Counted from the stretch's first letter, positions 49,401-60,136 are shown. The stretch: DNA of 64,000 nt from Hepsetus odoe (GCA_017165825.1 CM029383.1:9649919-9713918); one strand, 5' to 3'. Translations and numbers: made by a program. Notes: generated by a model from the letters alone, not told the origin.

Positions 49401-52400
49401 AAGAGGAAGGACAGGATTTATCCAGCAAGGAAATTGAATGAAGCTGAAACAGAACCAGCTTTTTGGCTCCTCACCTGTGTGCGACCTGACGGAGGAAGGT
49501 GCAGAGGTATCTCAGTGTTCGTGCATTGGCGGGGGGCAGCAGTGCCGTGAGCAGCAGTGTGGCTCGGCCTCGTGGCCCCGTGGGGTCCCGTTGGGTCTCC
49601 AGTGTCTGGGCCTGGCACAGCGGGCCCTGCAGGTCCACGGGGATCAGCGGTTCAGGTAACTCCCGCAGGAACTGCTTCAGCAGGGAGGCCACATCACACG
49701 GCTGCAGCGAAGCGTCATGAGGGGGGGAGAATACGGGTCGGCCCTGCTCCAAGTCTGCCTAAAGGGGACGGGGAGGACAACAGGACACAGAAAACAGTTA
49801 CAAAGCAAAAACGGGGATCCAATCTCCAGGACAGGCAGCACATGCAAGAATTTAATTTAGAATTTGAAAAGAATTTATTATAACACTGGTTTGAGTAAAA
49901 GATAAACCATGTAAATCACACACCTGTATCAGATACACAGCAGAACACATCATTCCAGCTCTAGGATGTTCAACTTCAACTGAATTTTGTGCAATTCTAC
50001 ATTTTATATACAATTTCTTTATTTTTTTTAAGTTCCATTTTTCTACTGTTGTTAACAATTAAAGTTTTAATAAATGGTTTGAATAAATCTTGCAGGATGG
50101 AAAGTGCTGTGAGCTGCACCTGAATGCAGGAGTTCTTATTATAATGAAAGAAAAGGTACGTACACACGTACACACACACACACACACAGTTAAGTGTTAA
50201 GTGTGTGTTTTAAAGCGTCCTACCCGTAAAGCGCGGATGCGGCTCAGTGAGCCCGTCTTCCTGAAAAGTCCTTCAGTGTTCAGGTGCTGCGACAAATACT
50301 CACAGGCCTCCACCAAAAAGCTGACAACACAACACAACACCATGAAGGACTGCGAGAAGGACAGAAGATACTGCAGGGTTCTGTGAGGCAAAAGCATCCG
50401 TTTCAATTCTATTTGCTACTTACAGAACCCGTAGTGCAGCATGTTCATATAACAGCATCATACATCTTACTATACACACAATACACACCGACACACACAA
50501 ACAGGAAGTACATTCTGTTTCCTTAATTCTTACAGAACTCACTGAAAACCTGCTTATTGCCTCTTTACGGTCTGTCGCGTGTGTAGTGTGTATATACGAT
50601 GTGTGAGGCGTGTATACTGTGTGAGTATGCTGTGTGAGGCGTGTATACTGTGTGAGTATGCTGTGTGAGGCGTGTATACTGTGTGAGTATGCTGTGTGAG
50701 GCGTGTATACTGTGTGAGTATGCTGTGTGAGGCGTGTATACTGTGTGAGTATGCTGTGTGAGGCGTGTATACTGTGTGTATGCTGTGGAGGCGTATACTG
50801 TGTGAGTGCTGTGTGAGGCGTATACTGTGTGGAGTATGCTGTGTGAGGCGTGTATACTGTGTGAGTATGCTGTGTGAGGCGTGTATACCTGTGAGTATGC
50901 TGTGTGGAGGCGTATACTGTGTGTATGTCAGTGAGGCAGGTGCTACTGTGTGTGTATATGTGTGAGGCGTGTATACTGTGTGTATGCTGTGTGAGGCGTG
51001 TATACTGTGTGTGTATGCTGTGTGAGGCGTGTATACTGTGTGTGTATGCTGTGTGAGGCGTGTATACTGTGTGTGTATGCTGTGTGAGGTGTGTATACTG
51101 TGTGAGTATGCTGTGTGAGGTGTGTATACTGTGTGAGTATGCTGTGTGAGGTGTGTATACTGTGTGTGTATGCTGTGTGAGGTGTGTATACTGTGTGTGT
51201 ATGCTGTGTGAGGTGTGTATACTGTGTGTGTATGCTGTGTGAGGTGTGTATACTGTGTGAGGTGTGTATACTGTGTGAGGTGTGTATACTGTGTGAGGTG
51301 TGTATACTGTGTGTGTATACTGTGTGTGTATACTGTGTGAGGTGTGTATACTGTGTGTGTATACTGTGTGAGGTGTGTATACTGTGTGTGTATGCTGTGT
51401 GAGGTGTGTATACTGTGTGTGTATGCTGTGTGAGGTGTGTATACTGTGTGTGTATGCTGTGTGAGGTGTGTATACTGTGTGAGGTGTGTATACTGTGTGT
51501 GTATACTGTGTGAGTATACTGTGTGAGGTGTGTATACTGTGCATACTGTGTGAGGTGTGTATACTGTGTGTGTATGCTGTGTGAGGTGTGTATACTGTGT
51601 GTGTGTATGCTGTGTGAGGTGTGTATACTGTGTGGAGTGTGTGTATATACTGTGTGAAGTGTATACTGTGTGTGTATACTGTGTGAGGTGTGTATACTGT
51701 GTGTGCATACTGTGTGGAGGTGTAGACACTGTGTGTGTATATCAGTGAGGTGTGTATACTGTGTGTGTATACTGTGTGAGGTGTGTATACTGTGTGTGTA
51801 TACTGTGTGAGGTGTGTATACTGTGTGTGTATACTGTGAGGTGTGTATACTGTGTGTGCATACTGTGTGGAGGTGTGTGTATACTGTGTGTGCACACTGT
51901 GTGAGGTGTGTGCACACTGTGTGTGTATTACTGTGTGAGGTGTGTGCATACTGTGTGTGTATACTCAGTGAGGTGTGTGTATACTGTGTGTGGAGCATCA
52001 GTGAGGTGTGTATACTCAAAAAGTGTATACAGTGAGGTGTGTATACTGTGTGTGTATGCTGTGTGTGTATGCTGTGTGTGTATGCTGTGTGAGGTGTGTA
52101 TACTGTGTGAGGTGTGAGAGCACTGTGTGTGTATACTGTGTGAGTATACTGTGTGAGGTGTGTATACTGTGTGAGTATACTGTGTGAGGTGTGTATACTG
52201 TGTGAGTATACTGTGTGAGGTGTGTATACTGTGTGAGTATACTGTGTGAGGTGTGTATACTGTGTGAGCATACCAGAGTGTGTATACTGTGTGTGTATGC
52301 TGTGTGAGGTGTGTATACTGTGTGAGTATACTGTGTGAGGTGTGTATACTGTGTGAGGTGTGTATACTGTGTGTGTATGCTGTGTGAGGTGTGTATACTG

Positions 52401-55400
52401 TGTGTGTATACTGTGTGTGTATGCTGTGTGAGGTGTGTATACTGTGTGAGGTGTGTATACTGTGTGAGGTGTGTATACTGTGAGTATACTGTGTGAGGTG
52501 TGTGGCACTGTGTGTGTAAATTGTGTTTTATGTGTGTATACTGTGTGTGTATGCTGTGTGAGGTGTGTATACTGTGTGTATACTGTGTGAGGTGTGTATA
52601 CTGTGTGTGTATACTGTGTGTGTATGCTGTGTGAGGTGTATACTGTGTGTATACTGTGTGAGGTGTGTATGTACTGTGTGAGGTGTGTATACTGTGTGTG
52701 TATACTGTGTGAGGTGTGTGTATACTGTGTGTGTATACTGTGTGAGGTGTGTATACTGTGTGTGTATACTGTGTGAGGTGTGTATACTGTGTGAGGTGTG
52801 TATACTGTGTGTGGTGTGTATACTGTGTGAGGTGTGTATACTGTGTGCATACTGTGTGAGGTGTGTATACTGTGTGTGTATACTGTGTGAGGTGTGACAC
52901 TGTGTGAGGTGTATACTGTGTGAGGTGTGTATACCTGTGTGAGGTGTATACTGTGCATAATTGTGCGGAGGTGTGTATACTGTGTGTGTATACTGTGTGA
53001 GGTGTGTGTATACTGTGTGTGTATACTGTGTGTGTATACTGTGTGTGTATACTGTGTGAGGTGTGTATACTGTGTGTGTATGCTGTGTGAGGTGTGTGTA
53101 TACTGTGTGTGTATACTGTGTGAGGTGTGTATACTGTGTGTGTATACTGTGTGAGGTGTGTATACTGTGTGTGTATACTGTGTGAGGTGTGTGTATACTG
53201 TGTGTATTGTGTGTGTATACTGTGTGTGTATACTGTGTGTGTATACTGTGTGTGTATTGTGTGTGTGTGTATACTGTGTGTGTATGCTGTGTGGAGTGTG
53301 TATACTGTGTGTGTATACTGTGTGTGTGATTGTGTGTGTATGCTGTGTGTGTATACTGTGTGAGGTGTGTATACTGTGTGAGGTGTGTATACTGTGTGTG
53401 TATACTGTGTGAGGTGTGTATACTGTGTGAGTATACTGTGTGAGGTGTGTATACTGTGTGAGTATACTGTGTGAGTGTGTATACTGTGTGTGTATACTGT
53501 GTGTGTATGCTGTGTGAGTATACTGTGTGAGGTGTGTATACTGTGTGAGCATACTGTGTGAGGTGTGGCATATCAGTGTGTATACTGTGTGAGCATACTG
53601 TGTGAGGTGTGTATACCTGTGTGTGTCAGGCTGTGTGAGGTGTGTATACTGTGTGAGTATACTGTGTGTGTATACTGTGTGAGGTGTGGATACTGTGTGT
53701 GTATGCTGTGTGTGTATGCTGTGTGTGTATGCTGTGTGAGGTGTGTATACTGTGTGTGTATGCTGTGTGAGGTGTGTATACTGTGTGTGTATGCTGTGTG
53801 TGTATACTGTGTGAGGTGTGTATGCTGTGTGTGTATACTGTGTGAGGTGTGTATACTGTGTGAGTATTAATTGGGGTGAGGTGTGTATACTGTGTGTGTA
53901 TACTGTGTGTGTATGCAAAAGAGGTGTGTATACTGTGTGTGTATGCTGTGTGAGGTGTGTATACTGTGTGAGGTGTGTATACTGTGTGTGTATGCTGTGT
54001 GTGTATACTGTGTGAGGTGTGTATACTGTGAGGTGTATACTGTGTGTGTATACTGTGTGAGGTGTGTGGAGCACTGTGTGTGCATACTGTGTGAGGTGTG
54101 TATACTGTGTGTGTATACTGTGTGAGGTGTGTATACTGTGTGTGTATACTGTGTGTGTATACTGTGTGTGTATACTGTGTGTGTATACTGTGTGAGGTGT
54201 GTATACTGTGTGAGGTGTGTATACTGTGTGGGAGGGGTGTGTATGCTGTGTGTATGCTGTGTGAGGTGTGTATACTCTAAATGTGTATACTGTGTGAGGT
54301 GTGTATACTGTGTGTGTATACTGTGTGAGGTGTGTATACTGTGTGTGTATACTGTGTGAGGTGTGTATGCTGTGTGTGTATGCTGTGTGAGGTGTGTATG
54401 CTGTGTGTGTATGCTGTGTGAGGTGTGTATACTGTGTGTGTATACTGTGTGTGTATGCTGTGTGTGGTGTGTATACTGTGTGTGTATGCTGTGTGAGGTG
54501 TGTATACTGTGTGTGTATGCTGTGTGTGTATGCTGTGTGTGTATAGTGTGAGGTGTATAATTGTGTGTGTGTATATACTGTGTGAGGTGTGTATACTGTG
54601 TGAGGTGTGTATACTGTGTGAGGTGTGTATACTGTGTGTGGTGTGTATACTGTGTGTGTATACTGTGTGAGTATACTGTGTGAGGTGTGTATACTGTGTG
54701 TGTATACTGTGTGAGGTGTGTATACTGTGTGAGGTGTGTATACTGTGTGTGTATACTGTGTGTGTATACTGTGTGTGTATACTGTGTGTGAGGTGTGTAT
54801 TGTGTGTGTATACTGTGTGTGTATACTGTGTGTGTATACTGTGTGTGTATACTGTGTGAGGTGTGTATACTGTGTGAGGTGTGTATACTGTGTGAGGTGT
54901 GTATACTGTGTGTGTATACTGTGTGTGTATACAGGAGGTGTATATTGTGTGAGGTGTGTATATCAGTATACTGTGTGTGATACTGTGTGAGGTGTGTATA
55001 CTGTGAGGTGTGTATAAACACTGTACTAGAGTCCCTTAACAGCTGTAAGTTCCTGTGTTCAAACCTGATCAACCTGATCCTGATTTAGTTCAATGGACTA
55101 TTTTCCCATCATCAGAGACTCAGAGACTCTCAGACACACACACAGACACACACACTCAGAGACACACACACACTCAGAGACACACACACACACCTCAGAG
55201 ACACACACACACTCTCAGAGACACACACAGACACACACAGACACACACAGACAAGGGGAGCTTCACTGGGGACAGAAAATACTCTGATTTAGGACGTCAG
55301 GTTCCCTTCAGCACCACCGGAGAGACAACCAGACACCCTAAACTCTGGATCTCTGTTTAAACGGAATTTCGGGGAAGCAGACTGAGGTGTGAAAACGGAG

Positions 55401-55851
55401 TGTTCTTTAAACCTACAGCGGCACCGCGCCCCCCAGCTCGGCCACAGGCCGCTGAGGAGCAGCTGCAGGTCACGACCGAAGGAGAAGATCTGGAGACTCT
55501 CCTGCAATGGGAAAGTAGAGAGGTTTACACCTGAGAGAGGCCTGTCTCACTTCCTGCCAAGGTCATGTGCTGCGAAGATGAGTTCTTGTGGATAAAGCAC
55601 TTCACACAGGTGTGTTCAGGTGAGGGCTGTGTGTGTTGGTGAGAGCTGCTGTGTTCAGGTGAGCTTCAGTGTGATGGGGTTCTGCTCCTGCAGGTGGGCT
55701 GCCTGAACCGGTTGGGGTTCTGCTCACCGCCCAGGCTGCCCGTGTGGTTCGCCCGATGAAGCTCTTCCAGTTCCCTCACTCGGATCCCTACCATTTTCAG
55801 CGCGCGCACCACGGCGAGCACGCGCTCCCGCTGCCCAGCTACAACGCGCAT
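44980..55851 (-). CDS. arhgap11a: Rho GTPase-activating protein 11A-like
   Basis: ARHGAP11A is a RhoA-directed GAP whose level peaks in dividing cells; it acts in the nucleus and at the cortex during cytokinesis and in neural progenitors. The 13-exon model (124, 23, 89, 97, 284, 164, 147, 69, 103, 59, 63, 62 and 1433 nt) closes in frame: 948 codons plus stop. Identity rests on the RhoGAP core, on KLKPSRTP just after RRQRRRSVGG as in mammalian ARHGAP11A, and on the extreme C-terminus (HYRDSPRWP...KPLQL) matching the mammalian YKGSPKHP...KPVDL ending. Start ATG at 55851 is chosen because the following helix RERVLAVVRALKMVGIRVR resembles the human N-terminus. Exons 1-3 are the least certain. It could be a paralogue of ARHGAP11A rather than the strict orthologue. 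Confidence 0.85.
46499..49030 (-). CDS. arhgap11a: arhgap11a middle exons 7-12
   Basis: Exons 7 48884-49030, 8 48044-48112, 9 47857-47959, 10 47705-47763, 11 47552-47614, 12a 46758-46819, 12b 46499-46628 (the last two are exons 12 and 13 if the micro-exon is dropped from numbering). They encode a low-complexity, basic and Ser/Pro-rich region after the GAP domain: RSLRRQRRRSVGG, FSKLKPSRTPTGPP, SPSTVKRKASEEAVPEA, SLHDLRVDSTSVSSRSADG. The basic runs could be nuclear localisation signals, consistent with the family. Similarity is strong only for the RRRSVGG / KLKPSRTP part; the rest is supported by ORF, phase and splice consensus. The acceptor at 46820 has a poor pyrimidine tract. Confidence 0.75.
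48161..48815. mobile_element. MITE-like element with internal SINE, arhgap11a intron
   Basis: The ends CAGTGCCGTGCAAAAGTC (left) and CTTTTGCACAGCAG (right) are inverted and resemble those of the intron 17 MITE; TA flanks both sides (48159-48160, 48816-48817). A tRNA-derived SINE (48415-48589) sits inside. The element lies between the exons at 48884-49030 and 48044-48112. Confidence 0.65.
48415..48589 (+). mobile_element. Family A SINE nested in a MITE
   Basis: GTGCTGGTGGTCTAGTGGTG, CCCAGGTTCGAATCCCACC, CTGAGCAAGACCCTTAACCC and GCATCTGATAAATGCCG, ending in TAAATG copies. Slightly shortened between A and B boxes. Confidence 0.82.
49128..50320 (-). CDS. arhgap11a: arhgap11a RhoGAP domain exons 4-6
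   Basis: Exons 4 50224-50320, 5 49475-49758, 6 49128-49291. Exon 4 has FLVEACEYLSQHLNTEGLFR and KTGSLSRIRALR; the Arg of GLFRKTG (about residue 99) is the expected catalytic arginine finger. Exon 5 has CDVASLLKQFLRELPEPLIP, the classic RhoGAP signature, and LRYLCTFLRQVAHR. Exon 6 has MEVGNLALVMAPNLLQ, the conserved NxAxxxxPNLL block, ending ADDIG. All expected catalytic and structural residues that I can identify are present, so the GAP is probably active. Confidence 0.93.
50575..55014. repeat. Large TATAC minisatellite array in arhgap11a intron
   Basis: About 4.4 kb of near-continuous tandem repeat between arhgap11a exons 4 and 3. Two interspersed modules are seen, TGTGTGAGGTGTGTATAC (18 bp) and TGTGTGTGTATAC or TGTGTGAGTATAC (13 bp); one of each makes a 31-bp unit. 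TATAC is often replaced by TATGC. At the low end (about 50600-51090) the unit carries GGCG, elsewhere GGTG. Small interruptions (for example 52500-52530, 53868-53880) break the pattern. Most of each unit alternates purine and pyrimidine. It accounts for about 87% of the 5.1-kb intron. No coding role is supported. Confidence 0.97.
55126..55256. repeat. CA-rich degenerate tandem repeat
   Basis: Imperfect tandem copies of a CACACACTCAGAGA-type unit, ending in repeated CACACACAGA. It lies between the large TATAC array and arhgap11a exon 3, with about 110 bp of unique sequence in between. No function seen. Confidence 0.85.
55413..55851 (-). CDS. arhgap11a: arhgap11a N-terminal exons 1-3 (tentative)
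   Basis: Exon 1 55728-55851, exon 2 55531-55553 (23 nt), exon 3 55413-55501. Exon 1 has a strong donor (G|GTGAGC) in phase 1. Exon 3 must be read in the frame containing IFSFGRDLQ to supply the Ser codon completed by exon 4. A direct join of exons 1 and 3 hits a stop, so a 23-nt micro-exon with AG/GT borders (GSETGLSQ) is proposed; it restores phase exactly. The ATG at 55851 is preceded by donor-like CAG|GTGAG sequences at about 55865 and 55880, so an alternative upstream first exon is possible. Confidence 0.5.
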
Positions 55852-56119
55852 CTCTGGACTCACCTGTGCGCGCGCTCACCTGCACCTGCACACACACTCT
55901 TCTCTCCTGGTCCGCTGTTTCCCTCTCGTGGATTTTGATCGCCGAAGTTGAAGCTCGAAACATGAATGGCTGCAAGTCTGGTCACCTGGGCAACAGCCCT
56001 ACGTCAGCACGTAGAGCGGCTTCACTAGTCATCTTACATTTTACATCTTTAAAACATATAAACTCCACCTGTATTGTGTTTTGATTATCAGCTGATAAAA
56101 TTAATATTAAGAAAAATAA

Positions 56120-56225
56120 TAAAACACGCTTAAATATGTCTGTAACGGTCCTCAGGCTCAGCCAATCAGACGCCGCTTTCCACGAAGGCCTGTATGAATA
56201 TTAATGGTCGCCCCGCCCACTCCGC
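56120..56225 (-). promoter_or_regulatory. Candidate arhgap11a core promoter
   Basis: Reading the minus strand towards the gene, a GGGCGGGG box (56218-56211), an inverted CCAAT box in TGATTGGCTGA (about 56168-56158) and a TATA-like TATTTAAG (56136-56129) occur in the usual order, about 280 bp before the proposed start codon. GC boxes plus CCAAT boxes are common in cell-cycle gene promoters. I did not find a clear E2F or CHR element. Motifs are seen; promoter function is inferred. Confidence 0.4.
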
Positions 56226-56639
56226 TACACTCAGGGGAGGAGTCTGAGGCTCTGCTCCAGTATTTAACGAATCTCATTAAAACCTTTCAGTTATAAATCT
56301 AAAACAGCTTCAGTTCATTCAAAATAATCCAACGAAACAGCGCATTCACACCGCCACACTTCATTTATTATTACTTATTAATCTTCCTTTATTATGAAAG
56401 GTAAAGACTCATGACTCCAGATCATGGTGGTGCATTAAAAACTAACTGAAAGAGTTTGCGCCGCTTAAATAATCCCAAGTTAAAGCACCGAGATCATTCA
56501 AACACACTTTTAAAAATGCAGATATTTTTTCATCATGTGAGAGTAAAACCGGAGTTGTGATTAAAACCTCTCCAGTTAGCCTGAACGCTGAACCAAAATA
56601 CTGACACCTAGTGGTCACCGGGGAGTAGTACAGTTCAGC

Positions 56640-56830
56640 ACAGCGCCATTGTTAAACACAGTGAACCGAACGCATCCTCTCTAACACACACACACCGTCC
56701 AGCTGGGGAAGACACATCCGGCACCATGGGAGCAATGATGGGGACAGTACCTTCCTCAATGGAAACTCATGGCAACCTACTGGTCTGAGATTTGAAACGA
56801 TGACCATCCGACCTAAACACTCGGACAACT
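56640..56830 (-). mobile_element. tRNA-derived SINE (family B), intergenic
   Basis: Diverged copy with TTAAACACAGTGAACCGAAC, CACACACACACCGTCCAGCT, GGGACAGTACCTTCCTCAAT and CAACCTACTGGTCTGAG. Upstream of arhgap11a, next to a family A SINE. Confidence 0.7.
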
Positions 56831-56845
56831 GTATTGCATTTACAC

Positions 56846-57026
56846 CCTTTAGCAGCTGCTCTCATGCAGAGTGACTCCCATGTCCTGATTACAGGGACAG
56901 TCTCTCTCTGGAGACACTTGGGGTTAAGGGTCTCACTCAGAACCCAATGGTGGTTCTGGAGGTAGGAATCAAACCTGGGACCTCTTGGTCTGTAGATGAG
57001 GACCCTACCACTAGACCATCAGCACC
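56846..57026 (-). mobile_element. Family A SINE, intergenic
   Basis: Inverted copy: AGCAGCTGCTCTCATGCAGA, TCCTGATTACAGGGACAGTC, GGTAGGAATCAAACCTGGGA and CCCTACCACTAGACCATCAG. Confidence 0.8.
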
Positions 57027-57048
57027 ATTATGAAGCACCAGTGGAGTG

Positions 57049-57175
57049 GTGAGGATGGAGGGAGTAGAGGAGGTGAAGGGGGAGTTTAAACACTCAGGGT
57101 GGACAGTTCAGAGTAATGGTGAGAGTGGAAGAGAGAAGAGAGTGCAGGCAGGTTGGAAGGGGTGGAGAAGAGTGC
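57049..57175 (+). mobile_element. RTE-like LINE fragment
   Basis: GTGAGGATGGAGGGAGTAGA through GGGTGGACAGTTCAGAGTAA and GTGCAGGCAGGTTGGAAGGG. The translated frame resembles a C-terminal LINE reverse-transcriptase segment (GWTVQSNGES). It is nearly identical to the inverted fragment at 60395-60515. Confidence 0.6.
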
Positions 57176-57179
57176 CACC

Positions 57180-59505
57180 CTGAAGCAAGTAAAGACCTGG
57201 CCCACAGGAGCCATCTCTGCTCTTCAGGACTGCTTCGAACGCACAGACCGGGGACATGTTTAGGAGGCTGCAACCCACGGTGACTCCATCAACCTGAGGA
57301 GTACAGCTTCAGTGATCACTACATCAGCAAGTGCACGGAGGATGTTACTGTCTCCAAGTTCATCATATCACGACCTGAACCAAAGCTATGGATGACTGCA
57401 GAGCTGGGCGTAGACCCTAAGAACCCGACAAGGCCTTCAAGTCAGGACGAGGCCGCCCCTAAGAAAAGCAGGGCGAACCTGTCTCGGCCATCAGAGCGCT
57501 GGCGAGCCTCACTTTAGGACCCATGGCCACTTCAAGAACACTGGTGACACGCACGTGGCAGGGGGCATCCAGGCCCTCACCAACTACAGGACATCTCCAC
57601 CTGCCTGTGACGGTGACCCCTCCCTCCCAGATGCGCTGAACCACTTCTACGACGGTTTGATGCAGCGAATCGACACGAGAATGAGGAAGACCACCCCTCC
57701 TCCGAACGACCAGATTCTCCGTCTGACCACAGCCGAGGTGAGAAGATCTCTTCTCAGAGTCAACCCACGGAAAAGCTGCCGTCCAGACAATATTCAAGGT
57801 CGAGCAGGCCAGAGGGATGTGCAGAACAGCTGGCAGTTGTTCTCACTGACATCTTTAACACCTTCCTCTGAGCACCACTGTTGTTCCAAGGTGCTTCAAG
57901 ACCACCAGCATCATTCCAGTGCCTAAGAAAAACCATCCATCTCCGCTCAACGACCATCGGCCCCGCCGCGACTTCACACCTATCATCATAGAAATGCTTC
58001 GAGAAGCTGGTCATGAGGCACATCAAGTCCCAGATCCCCTCCTCACTAGACCCCTGCAGTTTGGCGTGATCGCCCCAACCGCTCAACGGACGCAATCCCA
58101 CCAATTCCATCTGGCCCTTTCTCTTCTGGACAGAAAGGACAGTTTCGTCAGAATGCTGTTCATCGACTCAGTTCAGCATTCAACACCATCATCCCTCAGC
58201 ATGTGAGTGAGAAGCTGAGGCTGCTGGGCCTGAACACCTCCTCTGTAACTGGATCCTGGACTTCCTGACTGGGAGACCCCAGTCAGTCAGGATCAGCAGC
58301 AGCACCTCCAACACCATCACACTGAGCACAGGAGCCCCCCAGGGCTGTGTGCTCAGCCCACTGCTGTTCACACTGATGACTCACGACTGTGCAGCCAAGC
58401 ACAGCTCCAACCACATCATCAAATTCGCTTGATGATACAACCGTGGTGGGTCTGATCAGCGGAGACGAGGCAGCTGCAGGAGAGGAGATACAAGGAGCTG
58501 ACGACTGGTGCAGAACCAACAACCTGTCTCTGAAGCCGACAAGACTAAAGAGATGGTTGTTGACTTCAGGAGATCACGTCGACCACTCCACTTATCATCA
58601 ACACCTCACCCCGTGAGTTGGTCCAGAGCACCAAGTTTCTTGCGTTCACATCACCGACAACCTCACGTGGGTCCCTCAACACCAGCCTCCATCACAAAGA
58701 AAGCCCAGCAGCGCCTACTTCCTGCGCACTGAGAAAAGCCCATCTCCCACTTCCATCCTCACCATCTTCTAAGCAGAGGAACTCATCAAGAGTATCCTGA
58801 GCGGCTGCATTACTGCCTGGTATGGAATCTGCAACGTCAGATCCAAGTCCCTGCCAACGTGGTAAAGTGAGAACAGCTGAGAAGACTCATCGGCCCTGCC
58901 TCTCTGTACAGGACATCTTCACCGCTGGCTGCATCCAGGCAACCCAGCATTGTGGATGATCCTCCCACTCCGCCCCATTAATTTCTCTTCTCTCCTCCTG
59001 CCATCCGTGGAAAGGTCTCGCAGCATACGGGCCTCCACTTCCAGGATGGGAAATAGTTTCTTCCCCCTGAACATCAGACTCTTGAACTCTGGATCCACCA
59101 ATATCATGGACTCTTAAAAACCCACCAATAATACAAAACTCTTAAACCCACCACTTCACCCACCACTCCGTCCATTTTTCATTCTGTATTTATTTATTTA
59201 TCTCGTGTTGCACTCTGCACTTTAAATACAGTAACACCGCTCCACCACACTGCTACACCATAATGTGCCTGGGCTGCTTTGTTCCACAACACTGCAGCCT
59301 TCCACGGATGAATGTACTGTCTGTCGTGCCATCTGTTGTTGTCGGTCTTGTCCACACTTGTTGCCCCGTGTTGTGTCTTATGTTGTCTTGTGTCTTGTCT
59401 TGTGTGTAGCACCAGGGTCCTGGAGGAACGCTATTTCGTTTCACTGTGTACTGTGTATATGGCTGAAATGACAATAAAATCCTACTTGACTTGACTACTT
59501 GACTT
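57180..59505 (+). mobile_element. LINE relic (CR1/L2/Rex1-like), 5'-truncated, dead
   Basis: The plus strand encodes pieces of a non-LTR reverse transcriptase in several frames: LTTAEVRRSLLRVNPRKSC (57728), LALSLLDRKDSFVRMLFID (58110), NWILDFLTGRPQSVRISSST and GAPQGCVLSPLLF (about 58250-58375), TTVVGLISGDEAA, LSGCITAWYG (58800) and a C-terminal IVDDPSHSAP-like part. The catalytic FADD box near 58430 is frameshifted by one base. The 3' end has AATAAAATCCTACTTGACTT followed by short CTTGA repeats. Several frameshifts; not active. Confidence 0.85.
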
Positions 59506-59835
59506 GACAGGAGTGATCTGTGACAGACAGGGACCAGCAAGAGTGAAAGGGAAGGTTTACAGGACGGTAGTGAGACCAGCCATGTTGTATGGGTTGGAGA
59601 TGGTAGTGAGACCAGTTGTGTTATAGACAGTGATGTAAAGGCAGGAGGTGTCAGAGTTAAAGATGCTGAGATGTTCGTTGGGTGTGACGAGGATGGACAG
59701 GATTAGAAATGAGTATATTAGAGGGACAGATCAGGATGGACAGCTTGGAGACAAAGTGAGAGAAGTGAGACTGTGTGGGTTTGGACGTGTCCAGAGGAGA
59801 GACGAGGAGTAGATCAGGAGGAGGGTGTTGAGGAT
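59506..59835 (+). mobile_element. RTE-like LINE fragment
   Basis: ACAGGAGTGATCTGTGACAG, AGGGAAGGTTTACAGGACGG and a frame with TRMDRIRNEYIRG (about 59683-59725) and RLCGFGRVQRRDEE. This is the usual C-terminal end of an abundant fish LINE. It lies directly after the (CTTGA) tail of the previous LINE. Confidence 0.65.
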
Positions 59836-60136
59836 GAACTGGTGTGTTAGAGAGAGTGGAGCTCAGGTCCCAGTTGGGTATGTTTACATGTGCAGAAGTG
59901 CTTATTGGGATAACGTTCTGATTTCTGCAGTTGAGTCGTGTTTGTAAAAGGCGGTGGATTAAGGAGTGACGTGGTGAACAGCAGCATGTCGGAGGAATAA
60001 TACGCAGCAGCAGGTGAAGATGGTAAAGCAGACGGTTTATTGATGGTGAATTCAGACGTTTCTCCTGAACAGACATCGGTTTTTTGGGGAACTTTCAGGA
60101 CGTTTCGCTCACAGCTATATAAATAAAGACCTCTGT

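Noticed and set aside
50420..54074. Long minus-strand open frames (509, 391 and 1,043 codons) with THSIHTSHS-type repeats
   Set aside because: They lie in an intronic minisatellite whose complement lacks stop triplets; no start context, homology or splice support.
50765..54990. Plus-strand Cys/Val/Tyr-rich open frames
   Set aside because: They are translations of the same repeat; the GT-rich unit encodes C, V, Y and R in any frame.
50575..55014. CRISPR-like array
   Set aside because: Short units are contiguous with no unique spacers, and this is a vertebrate genome.
44980..55851. Assignment to ARHGAP11B or another RhoGAP family
   Set aside because: ARHGAP11B is a human-lineage truncated duplicate; the conserved C-terminus here supports a full-length 11A type.
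55724..55975. Alternative arhgap11a start at 55975 (MQPFMFRASTSAIK)
   Set aside because: In another frame and without similarity to the family N-terminus; kept only as a possible upstream exon.
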